Assembly: GCA_037974335.1 (NCBI GenBank)
Contig: CM075760.1
Location: forward strand, 37,023,609 to 37,087,608
Reading direction: 5' to 3'
Source: Prionace glauca
Taxonomy: Eukaryota > Chordata > Chondrichthyes > Carcharhiniformes > Carcharhinidae
DNA length: 64,000 bases
Part shown: one piece after another, positions 1 through 11,134 of the stretch
How the letters are laid out: the number at the start of each line of letters is the position of its first letter
Numbering within the stretch: the first letter of the stretch is position 1
Translations under genes and position numbers: made by a program
The notes under the pieces: generated by a model
Databases searched by the model: none
What the model saw: the letters and a program-made list of their open reading frames with translations, nothing else
Told to the model about the DNA's origin: nothing

Positions 1-703
1 GAGGATCAGAAAGACCTTGGGGTCCGGGCCCATAGGACTCTCAAATCAGCCTCGCAGGTGGAGGATGTGGTCATGAAGGTATATGGTGTACTACCCTTCA
101 TCAATCGACGGATTGAATTTAGAAGTCGGGAGATAATGCTGCAGCTTCATAAGACCCTAGTCACATCCCATTTGGAGAACTGTGCCTAGTTCTGTTCGCC
201 TTATTACAAGAAAGATGTGGAAGCTATTGAAACGGTGCAGAAGAGATTTACAAGGATGTTGCCAGGATTGGGTGGCATGCCATATGAGGATAGGTTGATG
301 GAGCTTGTTTTTTTTCTCTCTGGGGAGACGAAGAATGAGAGGTGACCTGATAGAGGTTTATAAGATGTTGAGAGGTATCGATCGCGTGGATTCTTGGAGG
401 CTATTTCCCAGGGCTGAAATGGTCGCTACGAGAAGATACAGGTTTCAGGTGCGGAGGAGTAGGTACAGAGGATATGTCAGGGGGAAGGTTTTCACTCAGA
501 GGGCGGTGGGTGAGTGGAATCGGCTGCCGTCGGTGGTGGTGGAGGCAAACTCTTTGGGGCCTTTCAAGCGACTTCTGGATGTGTACATGGGATTTAATGG
601 GATTGAGGTTTATTGGTAGGTCTAGTAGGTAGGGATATGATCCGCGAAACTTGTGGGCCGAAGGGCCTATTTGTGCTCTCGTGTTCCATGTTCTGTGTTC
701 TAT
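1..703 (+). mobile_element. CR1-like LINE, 3' part (ORF2 C-terminus plus tail), entering from the left edge
   Basis: The translated pieces follow the C-terminal half of CR1 ORF2: a stretch like RRRMRGDLIEVYKMLRGIDR near 320-380 and a TQRAVGEWNRLPS stretch near 490-530. The element ends in the CR1-type tail, with a 'gggccgaagggcct' motif followed by short ttctgtg/ttctat repeats near 703. There is a stop in the upstream half and the frame shifts between pieces, so it is a dead copy. It ends about 130 bases before the receptor exon that follows, and so lies in that gene's intron. Confidence 0.85.
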
Positions 704-831
704 AAAAAGAGATTTAAGTTATTCAGTTTGTGTACACGATATTTTTTAAAATGTTGTTCCATTTACAGTCTAAATTGTCACTTTTCCCCCTGAATCATAC
801 CTAATGTTATTCTTCATTTCCTTCCTGACAG

Positions 832-1733
832 TGAACATAATCACAATTGTGACACTGATGAGCAGAAACTGTGGTCTGTCCAAATGTGTCACTCGTTACC
901 TGGTGGCCATGTCAGCGGGGGATCTGCTAGTTGTTATCCTCGACCTGATATTGAGACACATTCCCATTGTTTATCAGGAACACTTTTATTTTGTGCGCTC
1001 GCTCCCCGTGTGTAACATCCACGCCGTCCTACTTTACGCTGCCACTGACTGTTCTGTCTGGTTCACCGTCACCTTCACCTTTGATCGATTTGTGGTCATT
1101 TGCTGCCCCAAGCTGAAAAATAAATATTGCACTGAGAAATCAGCGGCTGTGGTTCTGGGAACAGTGACAGTGCTGAGCTGTTTAAAAAACATTTCCTGGT
1201 ATTTTATGTTATTAAAAGGATATGGGCTGGCGAACAATCCCTGGTTTTGTCGCTTCTCATGGGATGTTGTGGAATCTCCGGTCTGGGGAACAATTGAGTT
1301 CCTCCACAACATTCTAACCCCGTGTGTCCCATTCGCCCTGATTCTGCTGCTGAATGCCCTCACCGTCAAACACATTTTAGTGAGCAGCAGAGCCCGCAGG
1401 AGACTCCGGGCTCACAGCAGTGGGGAGAATCCCAAAGACCCAGAGATGGAGAGTCGAAGGAAATCCATAATTTTACTATTTGTTATCTCAGCCAATTTCA
1501 TTCTCTTATGGTCGACATTAATGGTTTATTCAATATGGATTCGGATGTATAATTTGGGCTACCAGTCAATAAGGTTACATCTTTTTGTTATGGAATTGGG
1601 CTTCATGCTACAACTCACAAGTTGCTGCACAAATACTGCCATTTATGCTGTGACACAGACTCACTTCAGACAGCAGCTAAAAGATCTACTGAAATACCCC
1701 ATTACTGCAATTCTTCAACTCAATACACCATAA
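832..1733 (+). CDS. GPR139-like: GPR139-like class A GPCR, copy 1, exon 2 (TM1 end to C-terminus)
   Basis: This open exon encodes most of a rhodopsin-family receptor resembling GPR139/GPR142, which are neuronal orphan or amino-acid-sensing receptors. Visible are the end of TM1 (VNIITIVTL), TM2 with the conserved Asp (SAGDLL), TM3 with a DRF triplet in place of DRY (FTFDRFVVIC), a Cys before TM3 and one in the second extracellular loop (WFC), a basic third loop (SSRARRRLRAH), TM6 and TM7 with NTAIY for NPxxY. The exon starts after the acceptor 'ttcctgacag' at 822-831, split inside a Val codon. The ATG at 804 lies in the pyrimidine tract and is not taken as the start. The first exon is not in the window and should lie to the left. 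The frame shows no break over about 300 codons. Family assignment is from motif recall; ligand unknown. Confidence 0.88.
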
Positions 1734-2221
1734 CAGGAAACTACAACTACAAGACTCCTGACTCTTTCTGTTGGGCATTCATACTGTAAACAACAAAACA
1801 CCCTCACAAAAACAGAAATAGTTACAGAAAGGGAGAGAGAGAGGAGCGTGTTAGCAACAATGTGAGTGATAGAGAGAGACAAATTGGTAGAGAGAGGGAA
1901 AGGCACAAAACAAGGAGGACTTCAATTTGAAGAGTTTCTAACAGGTACAGGGAATAAAGCAGACAGAGAGAAAGAACAAAGACAGAGAAAGGCTCTCACA
2001 AAGAGAGGGAGACAGGATAGAGAGTGGAGAAAATGGCGAGGGTGATATACAGGAAATAAGAAAGGGAGACAGAAGAAGACAGGCAGGAGGTTGTTATAAA
2101 AGAGGGAAAGGGAGATGAAAGGAAAACAGGAGACAAGAAGTGAGGCAGAGGGAAACAGCCAGACACAGAGCGAAACAGAGACATCGAGACAGAGAGCGGG
2201 ACAGAATGGGTAAGAACAAAG
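1734..2221. repeat. Purine-rich (GA) 3' flank shared by the three receptor copies
   Basis: The sequence begins with a stretch recognisable after each receptor stop codon (gggcattca...ctgtaaa) and continues as about 450 bases of gagagaca-type purine-rich DNA. The same order occurs at 38243-39030 and, inverted, at 31480-32075, so it was duplicated with the gene. It may be 3' UTR or flank; no polyadenylation site is obvious. Open frames on its other strand (serine, leucine and phenylalanine-rich) are composition artefacts. Confidence 0.75.
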
Positions 2222-3075
2222 ACAAAGAGAACAAAGAACAACACAGCACGGGAAACAGGCCTTTCGGCCCAACGAGCCCGCGCCGCCGTCCCATGGTCAG
2301 TGACCTATTCATGACTCTAGTCTATGCCTAATGTGTGAGGATCAGGGAGGTCCAATATAGGGACAATTTGTTACCCAATCAATCAGCCTAAAAGCACATT
2401 TTTGGGATGTGGGAGGAAACCGGAGTACCCGGAGGAAACCCACGCAACCACGGGGAGAACGCGCAAACTCCCACAGACACAGGCCCAAATCCATGTGTCC
2501 GCACAGCAACAGAGATAGCCTCTGAGCTGCCATGATGCCCTCGAGATGGTCCAGTTTACGCACACCAACGACATGAAGCAGTAGGCAACTCCCGAAGCAA
2601 TATCCAAGAGCAGCCCACCACAACCTGCCGCCCGCATGCCCCTTGCTGGACTTAAGTGCCTGTGGATAAAAATTTCATTATTAAAGACTCTATATCCCTG
2701 AGGCTAAAACTGACCCCAAGCCTACAATGCTTAGTAAGGCCTGCTATATCCCCCTATATGTAGACCGCTCATGTGGCTGTCCAAGTGACTCTTGAACAAC
2801 CCTAGCGTGCCTGCTTCCACCACCTTACTCGGCAGTGCATTCCACATCCCCACTACCCTTTGTGTGAAAAACTGCCCTCTAATATTAGTCTTATATCTAG
2901 CCCCCCTCACCCTAAGCCCGTGACCCCTCGTTCTATCCATTTCTAATAGCGGAAAAAGCTTATCACCATCTACTCTATCTGTCCCCTTCATAATCTTATA
3001 AACCTCTATTAGATCCCCCCTCAGCCGACGTCTCTCAAGGGGAAACAGCCCACGTGCGTTCAATCTTCCCTCGTA
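2222..3075 (-). mobile_element. CR1-like LINE 3' end with a SINE-like 3' UTR, minus strand
   Basis: Read on the minus strand, 3063 to 2731 encodes the CR1 ORF2 C-terminus (RRRLRGDLIEVYKIMKG, then FFTQRVVGMWNALPSKVVEA). The 3' UTR follows, with the SINE-like motif 'gcgtgggtttcctccgg' (about 2420-2445) and a tail of 'gggccgaaaggcctgtttcc' and ttgttctttg repeats near 2222. The same unit recurs at 16868-17510, 34440-34655 and 59830-60985. It is 5' truncated. Confidence 0.85.
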
Positions 3076-3866
3076 AGATAAGAGTTTGAACCTTGTGTGA
3101 ATTTGAACGACGTCTCTGCCTGAACCTGTGTAGGTCTGAACCTGGTGCGGGCCCGAGCCTGGGTAGGGGCCCTGTCGACATGAATACCGGCATTCGATTT
3201 GCTTTTCTAACTGATGATTGAACCTTCAGGTTAACCTTTAGAGAATCTTGAACAGGGACTCCCAGGTTCCCTTGCGCATCTGATTTTCTAAGTATTTCCC
3301 CGTTTAGAAAACAATTTATGCCTGCATTCCTCTTTCAAAAGTGCACAATCTCATACTTTTCCTCATTGTATTCCATCTGACATCTCTTTGCCCTCTCTCT
3401 AACCTGTACATGTCCTTCTGCAGCCCTCCCTCCGCACCCCCCCCCCCCGACTTTCTCAATACTCCCTGTCACTCGATATATCTTTGTATCTGCCGCAACA
3501 GCGTCTTCATTTCATTCTTCCAAATGATTCATGTATATTATGAATATACATTAATGCACCGAACCCTGAGGCACACCAGTAGTCACTGGCTGCCATCCTG
3601 AAAACAGATTCCCTTCTTCCCCACTCTCTGCCTTCTGTCAGCCAGCCAATCCTCTATCCATGCCAGCATCTTGCTCTCATCTCCAATGGCACTTAACTCA
3701 TTTAAGAGTCTCCAATGCAGCACTATATCAATGGCCTTCTGGAAATCGAAATTAATCAGTTCAATTGGTCCTCCCTATCTAACTTCCTTGTTACCTGCTC
3801 AAAGAACTCTGACAGATTTGTCAGACATGGGCTCCCCTTGACAAAGCCGAACTGACTCAGTGCTAT

Positions 3867-4391
3867 TGTGAAGTTGTATGAATTAAGTTGTGGCAGAATG
3901 TAACATTGGTGAACGATTTAGTACACAGTAAGGAAAGCTGACTGTGAACAACCTAAGACATGAAGAAGACCTGAGAAGGTCAAGACCTGATAAGGCTGAC
4001 TCCGCATAACCTAGGGCTGTATGAGTAAGACAAGATAAGGTCAGGGATGAAGGAGTGACCGACTTTCTCCTGTTCCTTAACAGTACAGGATAAAAGTATG
4101 AATGGTGAGAGGAAGAGTTCTAGGAGGTCAGAAGGTTGTACCATGATTTATGGCACTTCTTATGATGCTTCTATTGATCAAATTCCTGAATAAGCTCTGG
4201 TCATGGAAACTGATAATGATTATGTATAATTACTGAACTGAGTCTTTAAGTAAGTGCGGACTTGAGAAGGAATTAGCACGTCGTGACAACTGCTCTCCAA
4301 ACTCAAGTTACTGCCAATAGTGCATGCAGTCTTTCGTAAATAAAGACTAGTTATTTTGTCAGAATTAATTTTGTTGATTCTTTCTATCACA
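3867..4391 (+). mobile_element. Solo LTR-like fossil inserted in the CR1 LINE
   Basis: A block of about 525 bases interrupts the minus-strand LINE between two recognisable RT segments. It begins TGTGA and ends TCACA (a five-base terminal inverted repeat). It contains a TATA-like 'ggataaaagtat' near 4088 and an 'aataaag' polyadenylation-like signal near 4340, about 50 bases before the end. This layout fits a solo LTR of a retrovirus-like or Ty3/Gypsy element. No target duplication is evident and no internal region is present, so the family is unassigned. It is younger than the LINE it interrupts. Confidence 0.5.
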
Positions 4392-5502
4392 GTCAAGAAG
4401 GAGGAAAGTTTCCACTTCAACAATATTTCATCATCTTCTGCCACCTCATCTTTCATAATGAACTCTAAAATATTGCCAATGACTGACGTCTGGCTAACTA
4501 CCCTATAATTTCCCATCTTCTGCTTCTCTCCCTTCTTAAACAACTGACTTTCTGGCCTGCTGGTACCATCCCTGAGTCCAGTGATTCCTGAAAGGTCACC
4601 ACCATTGCCTCCACAATTTCATCAGCTATATCTTTTAGGACCCTGGGGTGCAGTCCATTTAGTCCAGGTGATTTATCCAACATCAGACTTTTCCGTTTCC
4701 CCTGAATCTTCTTAGTGACGGCCACTACGCGCACCTGTGCGCCCCCACCCCCCCCCCCCAACCCCACGACTCTCCTGGAGTTCTGGCATCTCATTAATGT
4801 ATCCAACCGTGAAGACTGATGTAAAGTAACTATTCATTTCCTCTGCCATTTCTTTGTTTCCTATTATTCCTTCTCCAGCCTCATTTTCCAGTGGTCCAAT
4901 ACCTATTTTTGTCTCTTTCTTACTTTTTATATATTGAAAAAATATCTTCCTATCTTCTATTATATTACTAGCCAGCTTACGCTCATATTTCATCTTCTTC
5001 CCCTTTATTGTTTTTTTGAGTTGTCCTCTTCTCGCTTTTAAAGACTTCCCAATCCTCTGGTTTCCCACTAATCCTCATCACTTTGTATACTTTCTCTTCT
5101 GTGTTAATGTTGTTGTTGACTTGCCTCGTCAGCCATGGATGCCTCATCCTCCCTGTGACATTGGGAATACTTTCTGCTGTTCCTCCTGAATTTCTGTTGT
5201 CCCTCTAAAAAACTCCTGCCATTGCTGTTGCACGCTTTTCCCTGTTGGGTTCCCTTTCAAATCAACTCTGGCCAGTTCCTCCCTCATGCCTTTGTAATTC
5301 CCTTTATTTAATTCTGATACCGTTACATCTGACTCCAACTTCTCCTCTCAAACTGCAGTGTCAATTCTATCATATTGTGGTCACTGCTCCCAAAGCGTTA
5401 CATCACCTTAAATTTCCCTGTTCAAGTCTGCCTCATTACATACCACCAAATCCAGAATTGGCTATTCCCTAGTAGGTTGTATCACAATCTGCTCCAAAAA
5501 AA

Positions 5503-5825
5503 CATAGAACATAAGAACATAAGAAATAGGAGCAGGAGTAGGCCATCTAGCCCTTCGAGCCTGCCCCGCCATTCAATAAGATCATGGCTGATCTGTCGTG
5601 GCTCAGTTCCACCTTCCCGCCCTCTCCCCATAACCCTTAATCCCTTCTCTTATCAAAAACCCATCAACCCGTTTCTTAAAAATATTTAGCGAGGCAGCCT
5701 CCACCACCTCAACGGGCAGAGAATTCCAGAGATTCACCACCCTTTGAGTGAAGGAGTTCTTCCTCAACTCCGTTCTAAACCGCCCCCCCCCCTCTTTATC
5801 TTGAGGCCGTGCCCTCTAGTCCTAC
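5503..5825 (-). mobile_element. CR1 LINE family A, 3' fragment, minus strand
   Basis: This is the reverse complement of the family A 3' end: tail repeats (ttcttatg) at 5505-5525, the '...catggctgatc' region, then the C-terminal coding region up to about 5825. It is 5' truncated and inserted in the older LINE, which resumes after it with endonuclease-region sequence. It has homologues at 8439-9004, 48880-50046, 50192-51643 and 61005-62694. Confidence 0.85.
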
Positions 5826-6431
5826 AAACATTGACACTCCACAATTTTTTGGGGGATAACTACCTACCTGATTTTGCAAGTCCATCAACATAATGATATT
5901 CCCCATGATTATTGTAATATCAGCAGTTTTATATGCTTTTTCCATCTCGTGATGTATTTTCTGCCCACATCCTGACTGCAGCCAGGAGGGTTTGTATCTA
6001 ACTCCCTTCAGGGTCTTTTCATCTTTGTGATTCCTCAACTCCACCTACAGAGATTCTCTCCCTTTTGATCCTTTATTGCTTCTTGCTATCGATTCAATTT
6101 CATTCCTTACTAACAATGCAACACCATCTCCTTTGCCAATCTGCCTGCCCTTTCGATAGGACAAATATCCTTAGATATTTAGAACCCAACCCTAATCCCC
6201 TTGCAGACACGTCTCTGTGATGCCCACAACATCCTAGTGGCCGATTTCAATGCGTGCAACAAGCTCATTTACCTTGTTCAGTAAACTGCACGCATTTGGG
6301 TACAACACACTCAGTCCTGCATTCACCACCTCCCTTCTCATACTTGTCACCTTTTTTTTCACTCTTGCCAGAGGTTAGATTTCTGCCAGCTACTATAATC
6401 TCTGGTTTGTTATGTGGGATGCCAGGGACCA

Positions 6432-6775
6432 TAAGATATAGGAGCAAAATTATGCCACTTGCCCACTGCTCCACCATTCAATCATGGTTGTTTTTTTCCT
6501 TATACCCATTCTCCTGCCTTTTCCCCATAACCCCTGGTCCCCTTATTAATCATGAACCTACCTACCTCTGTCTTAGAGACTCTCAATGGCCGAGCCTCCA
6601 GAGCCTTCTGTGGCAAAGTGTTCCACAGATTCACCACTCTCTGGCTGCAGAAATTCCTCCTCATCTTTGTTATAATGGACTGTCCCTTTAGTCCGACGTT
6701 GTTCCCTCTGGTTCTAGTTTTTCCTCCTAGTGGAAACACTAGTGGGAGGCCTGGTATCAACAGCTCCTCCACTCA
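6432..6775 (-). mobile_element. CR1-like LINE 3' fragment, minus strand
   Basis: The minus-strand frame 6772-6500 contains the CR1 C-terminal block (RRNFCSQRVVNLWNTLPQKA, then EARPLRVSKTEVGRFM). The tail lies near 6432 (atcttatggtcc on the minus strand). It resembles family A but is diverged. It is 5' truncated and ends near 6775. Confidence 0.75.
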
Positions 6776-6930
6776 TGGAGGGGACAGAGGGCTCGAAATT
6801 GGTTACTGACGACGGGCGGGAAGGGGATCAAACGTTGGAAGATTCATCGAGGCCTCACTCGCCAGAAAGGCTCTTTAAACTGTCTCCAGTCACCAGGCAT
6901 CAACTCCTAGCAGAATGTCACTCCCCCTGC
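6776..6930. other. Unassigned spacer
   Basis: This is mixed sequence between a LINE fragment and an LTR-like block. Short frames are present, but nothing recognisable. Confidence 0.4.
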
Positions 6931-7284
6931 TGTATTATATTGTAAATATGCTATGGATTTTGCATCAAGTCTGCGTGAAGTGAATAGAGAAAAATGCACA
7001 ATTGTTTGCAGATGTACTGGGAGTGGAGATAGGGGGCTGTTATTTACAGGAGAGGAGTGTTATATATATGTTGGGGCATTCCTTTCAGGGAACGGGTCAT
7101 GTGACCTCAGGTGCGGGGTGAGCTGCTGGATTCTCCCAGATTGGGCAGTCAATATTTGGAGTCTTGTGTGAACAGACGGAGTAAAGAGTTGTGTTCCCTG
7201 ACGCCTGACTGTGGAGTCGATATTGAAGACCCACTGTTATTAACAAACGGTCTCGGACCCAGTGCTTCACAACTCTAACAGTGG
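6931..7284 (+). other. LTR-like or element-end fossil adjoining a minisatellite
   Basis: The block starts 'tgtattatattg' and contains 'tggagtcgatattgaagac' near 7212. It leads straight into the minisatellite through 'gtggcttgaatcctctttg' (7282-7300). The same order, inverted, is seen at 27986-28146, so the two sites carry copies of one dispersed element. A TGT...ACA span at 6931-7244 of about 314 bases would fit an LTR, but no gag, pol or second LTR is visible. The assignment is tentative. Confidence 0.35.
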
Positions 7285-7640
7285 CTTGAATCCTCTTTGT
7301 GCCCCTCTCACACTCTCCTCAAGGTGTTGACTCTTTGTCCCGGTGTCCCAGTGTTTCCTTCTCACACTCTCCACAAGGTGCTCACTGTCAATCCCAGTGT
7401 CCCATTTCCCCGCTCTCACACTCACCACAAGGTGTTGATTCTCTGTCCCAGTATCCCAGTGTCCCCCCTCTCACACTCTCCAGAAGGTGCTGACTCACTG
7501 TCCCAGTGTCCCACTGTCCCCTCTCACACTCTCCTCAAGGTGCTGACTGTCTGTCTCAGTGTCCCAGTTTCTCCCCTTTCACACTCTTCTCAAGGTGCTG
7601 TCTGTCTGTCCCAGTGTCTCCCTCTCACACTCTGTTTGGG
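7285..7640. repeat. Minisatellite, about 45-52 bp unit, degenerate
   Basis: The unit runs 'ctctcacactctcctcaagg' followed by tgctgactgtctgtcccagtg with small changes, and about seven copies are present. It is homologous, in opposite orientation, to the longer array at 26625-27985, and both arrays adjoin the same flanking sequence. Open frames across it reflect a stop-free unit, not a protein. Confidence 0.85.
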
Positions 7641-7828
7641 GGAGGTGAAGCTCAGAATTGAAAGATGTGAATCATGTAATTGATGACTGTGAGGGATGGA
7701 TAGAAACTTTGGGGATTCTGTCGGTGGATTCATTGTGAACGTTGAAATCTGAATAAACTGAGACACCAGATGGAAAAGCCATAGTTTCTCCATGCATTTT
7801 AGATTAAAGAAAGCACTACTATACATGT

Positions 7829-7901
7829 GCCCGGCTAGCTCAGTCGGTAGAGCATGAGACTCTTAATCTCAGGGTCGTGGGTTCGAGCCCCGCGTTGGGC
7901 G
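7829..7901 (+). tRNA. tRNA-Lys (anticodon CTT)
   Basis: A 73-base cloverleaf: acceptor GCCCGGC pairs with GTTGGGC (two G-U pairs), D arm GCTC/GAGC, anticodon stem TGAGA/TCTCA with loop CTCTTAA, and T arm GTGGG-TTCGAGC-CCCGC. Box A and box B are intact (GGTTCGAGCCC), and a run of T follows at 7908-7911 as a Pol III stop. The sequence is near the vertebrate Lys-CTT consensus. Confidence 0.97.
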
Positions 7902-8438
7902 TCATTCTTTTCAGACTTTGACTCATTCCTAGGTGAATTCCAGATCTCCGTTCCTCCAGAAGTGTCACGGCTCAAACTGAGTTCCTCTCTCATTTCTACG
8001 TTGCTCATCTCACAGTTGTGAATGAAAACTGCCTCCAGATAACTGGAAGGCGGTACCTTTAGCTCTGAACTCAGCGAGAGGTTGTGTTCTAATTTATTAT
8101 GGCGTTTAAACCCAGATCTGAGAGATTGTGTCAGAGCAAACAACAATCATCTCCATTGTAATTCAATCACTCCAGCCTTCCATCCTATCAAAAGACTATT
8201 AGTACTTTCCTCCTCTCCTCTCTATTTTCCTTAACTCTGTACTTGTCTGTAAACCATTAAATCATCAATTTCTTCCAGTTAGGGTCAAAGGTCAGCAACC
8301 TGTATCATTCCCTCTCTTTCCCTCCACAGAAACTGTTGAAACTGATGAATCTTCCAGCATTTTCCGTTTTGAGGTGGGATTTGCAGCAACTACAATTCCT
8401 TCTTTTGGATCACAGTGGATCACTTTTCTCTGACTGAA
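7902..8438. other. No gene recognised
   Basis: This is unique-looking sequence downstream of the Lys tRNA. No domain, repeat family or RNA was recognised. Confidence 0.4.
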
Positions 8439-9004
8439 CAGCTGGAGTACTGTGTGCAGTTTTGGGCGCCGTACTTACGCATGGATATTTTGTCCTTGGA
8501 GGGAGTGCAGAGGAGGTTTACTAGGCTGATACCGGAGTTGAGGGGGTTGAGCTATGAGGAGAGGCTGAATAAACTAGGCTTGTACTCGTTGGAGTTTAGA
8601 AGAATGAGGGGAGATCTCATTGAGACGTATAAGGTGATGAATGGGATGGATAGGATAGAGGTGGAGAGACTCTTCCCACTCAAAAAAGACAGTAGGACTA
8701 GGGGGCACAGTCTCAAGATAAAGGGAGGGCGGTTTAGAACAGAGTTGAGGAGGAACTTCCTCACTCAAAGGGTGGTGAATCTCTGAAATTCTCTGCCCGT
8801 TGAAGTGGTGGAGGCTGCCTCGCTAAATATTTTTAAGACGCGGGTTGATGGGTTTTTGATAAGAGGGTTAAGGGTTATGGGGAGAGGGCGGGAAGGTGGA
8901 ACTGAGCCACGACAGATCAGCCATGATCTTATTGAATGGCGGGGCAGGCTCGAAGGGCCAGATGGCCTACTCCTGCTCCTATTTCTTATGTTCTTATGCT
9001 CTTA
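8439..9004 (+). mobile_element. CR1 LINE family A, 5'-truncated 3' end
   Basis: The element begins inside the LEYCVQFWAP block and encodes VQRRFTRLIPELRGLSYEER, RRMRGDLIETYKVMNGMDRI and the RRNFLTQRVVNL block. A stop codon at NL(W) near 8784 breaks the frame. The 3' end carries 'gatggcctactcctgctcc' and the octamer tail ttcttatg near 8985-9004. Divergence from the young copy at 61005 is small. Confidence 0.93.
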
Positions 9005-9457
9005 TCAACCATAACTTTCTAAATAGTTAAAGGGCTGAGGTTTTAAATAATAAGTGCCCCAAATATGTCACCCTGTCTGACATGAAATGAAACAAAATGA
9101 AAATTATTAATTATGTCACAAAATGCTGCTAACACAATATAGATTTCATTGTCAGCATTTGTTGTTTATCCCTATTTCCCACTGAACTAACTATGTTGTT
9201 GGGCCATTTCAGAGGGCAGTTTAGACTCAATTACATTGTCTTACATTCTGTCTCCAGAGAAGCCGTCATGCCTGGTGAGATTTTCCAGCATTTTAAGTTG
9301 TTCTTTTAAGTTTCAGCATCTGCTGTAATTTGCTGTTGGCTGAAGGAGTCATTCCTGTTCTATCAAAACATGAGTTTCTTTTTCCTCGACAAACCATTCT
9401 TGAGCATTTGAAAAACGCTGCAATGTATCGGTGAGATTAAAGTTGCTGCTCGCACCT
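9005..9457. other. No gene recognised
   Basis: AT-rich spacer before the Glu tRNA. No coding or repeat signal was seen. Confidence 0.4.
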
Positions 9458-9529
9458 TCCCTGGTGGTCTAGTGGTTAGGATTCGGCGCTCTCACCGCCG
9501 CGGCCCGGGTTCGATTCCCGGTCAGGGAA
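9458..9529 (+). tRNA. tRNA-Glu (anticodon CTC)
   Basis: A 72-base gene matching the vertebrate Glu-CTC pattern: acceptor TCCCTGG/TCAGGGA, box A TGGTCTAGTGG, anticodon loop CTCTCAC flanked by a G/C stem, and box B GGTTCGATTCC. All stems pair. A T run follows closely (gattttg at 9534). Confidence 0.97.
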
Positions 9530-10257
9530 TGTAGATTTTGTTGCTACCGATCAGCCCAAGATTTAGCAGGGTCTGGAATTCCTTCCTGATGGAAAACAGG
9601 AGCGATCATTGTGTCAGTTTGAACTATCTGGAGAAACAAAATAAACCCATTGGCCCAATCCCGGCAATTTATATTAACATTCCACTTGCTGCTTTCTCCT
9701 GTCAAACTGAATAATAATACATTCCACTCCACTACATTTCACTGCAGCTCACCACACTCAAAGATCATTCGCAGCCTCTGCCTCTTCTCTCGCTTCTTGT
9801 GGGAAATCTGCTGAACAACATGAGCTTTTCACAGTTCTGCTGTGATATCTGAGATTTGTATCTCATTGATCATCATTACTGTCTCCATTGCTTCACCCCA
9901 GGTCACTGTCACTACAGATATAGTCACACAGTCATTCTATCATCTGCAGCAAATGATATTTCCTTCCTTTGCTTTCAAACACATTCCCTCCAGAAACTGA
10001 TTACATGGTGAGTGTAATGTTCTGTTTAGCTGGCAGTTTATCATCAACCCCGTTCCAGAATGGAGTAGCACCGTGTCAAAGTGGGTGGGAGTTGGTGACT
10101 CCACCAGTTCTGAGACCTCACTGAACCCCCCCCGTATTTAGCCCCCCCCCCCTCCACTCTCACCCTCCATCGCTCCAACTCATTGATAAATGTCACTATT
10201 AAAACTAATGATGGTGAACTGAAGACGTGGAATCGAGATTAATAAATGGTGTTGGGA
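9530..10257. other. No gene recognised
   Basis: Mixed sequence with a short poly-C run near 10143-10152. No domain or repeat family was recognised. Confidence 0.4.
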
Positions 10258-10430
10258 AGCGGCCGAGGGTGGCGGGGGGGGGGCGTGGGGGGGGGTGGGG
10301 AGGAGGGGAAGAGGGGGGCGGGGTGGAGGTGGTTGGGGGGGACGGAGTGGCGTTTGTGGAGGGTGGAGGTAGGGGGGAGGGAGGCGTTGGGGGCGTGGAG
10401 TGAGGGCGGGGGGAGGCGGTGCGGAGGGCA
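10258..10430. repeat. G-rich low-complexity tract
   Basis: About 170 bases on the plus strand are nearly free of pyrimidines apart from scattered T and C, with many runs of four to ten G. The layout could allow G-quadruplexes. Proline-rich frames on the minus strand are a by-product. Confidence 0.85.
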
Positions 10431-10601
10431 TGGGAAATTATGATGGATGCTGAGATGATAATGTCCATGAAATACTAGCCCCAAACTCCCATTGAGTTAC
10501 ATTCAGAGTCAGATTGCAGCTCAGATAGAAAATTGGACTGTCTGCGATTACACTTAATAAAATCCCGTGTCAGCAATCGACAGTGAGATTGGTATAATGA
10601 G

Positions 10602-11134
10602 CTAATAACTCAATAAAAAGTCTGACAACACCAGGTTGGAGAATACCTTCATTCTCCAAGGCGGCCTTCATGACACACGACAGCGCAGAGTCGCTGAACA
10701 GAGACTGATAATCAAGTTCCGCACACATGAGGACGGTCTCAACAGGGATCTTGGGTTCATGTCGCACTATCTGTAACCCCCGTGACTTGCCTGGGTTTGC
10801 AAAACCTCACTCACTGTACTGTCTGGAGACAATACACATCTCTTTAACCTGTGATCAGTGCTCCTTCCACTCACATTATCAGCCACTTTAAGACTTGAAC
10901 AGCAGGTTAGGTGTAAGGATTCGCATTCTAATCAGTAATCTGTAAACTGTCTGTGCTTTATATGCTCTGTCTGAGGCCAGAACTCTCCATTCACCTGACG
11001 AAGAGGGTAACCTCGAAAGCTTGTGAGAATATTATCAAATAAATCGGTTGGACTAAAACCTGGTGTTGTCAGACTTTTTACTGTGTTTACGCCAGTCCAA
11101 CGCCGGCATACCCACATCATGACTAATAACTCAA
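10602..11134 (+). mobile_element. Penelope-like element, 5'-truncated, with 12 bp target duplication
   Basis: The flanks carry a direct repeat CTAATAACTCAA (10602-10613 and 11123-11134). Inside, the element starts with an inverted copy of its own 3' terminus (taaaaagtctgacaacacc, compare ggtgttgtcagacttttta near 11062-11080). It then encodes the C-terminal end of a GIY-YIG-type protein (RRVAEQRL then KFRTHEDGLNRDLGFMSHYL and a stop near 10775), followed by about 345 bases of 3' UTR. Penelope elements encode RT plus a GIY-YIG endonuclease; only the last few dozen residues remain. Confidence 0.82.

Larger units (their letters stand above)
3180..6420 (-). mobile_element. Old long CR1-like LINE (endonuclease + reverse transcriptase), minus strand, interrupted
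   Basis: On the minus strand, from 6420 downwards, frame pieces match CR1 ORF2 in order. They are the endonuclease start (NKVNELVARI, then GITET around 6250-6200), the end of the endonuclease (ESDVTVSELNKGNYKGMREE, 5338-5270), the linker (KYERKLASNIIEDRKIFFQY, about 4985), the DKSPGLNGLHPRVLKDIADE block (about 4690-4630), the RT-fingers region and an HGF..GSPCLTNL-type block near 3860-3810, and a degraded QRDLG-like block near 3250. Many stops and shifts mark it as old. Two younger elements sit inside it, at 3867-4391 and 5503-5825. Confidence 0.8.

Noticed and set aside
804-831. ATG at 804 (and at 37277) as the receptor start codon
   Set aside because: The bases lie in the intron's pyrimidine tract just before a matching acceptor in all three copies, and copy 2 lacks an equivalent ATG. 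The exon join through the split Val codon gives the family's TM1 instead.
10180-10484. Proline-rich minus-strand frames
   Set aside because: Translation of a G-rich low-complexity tract.
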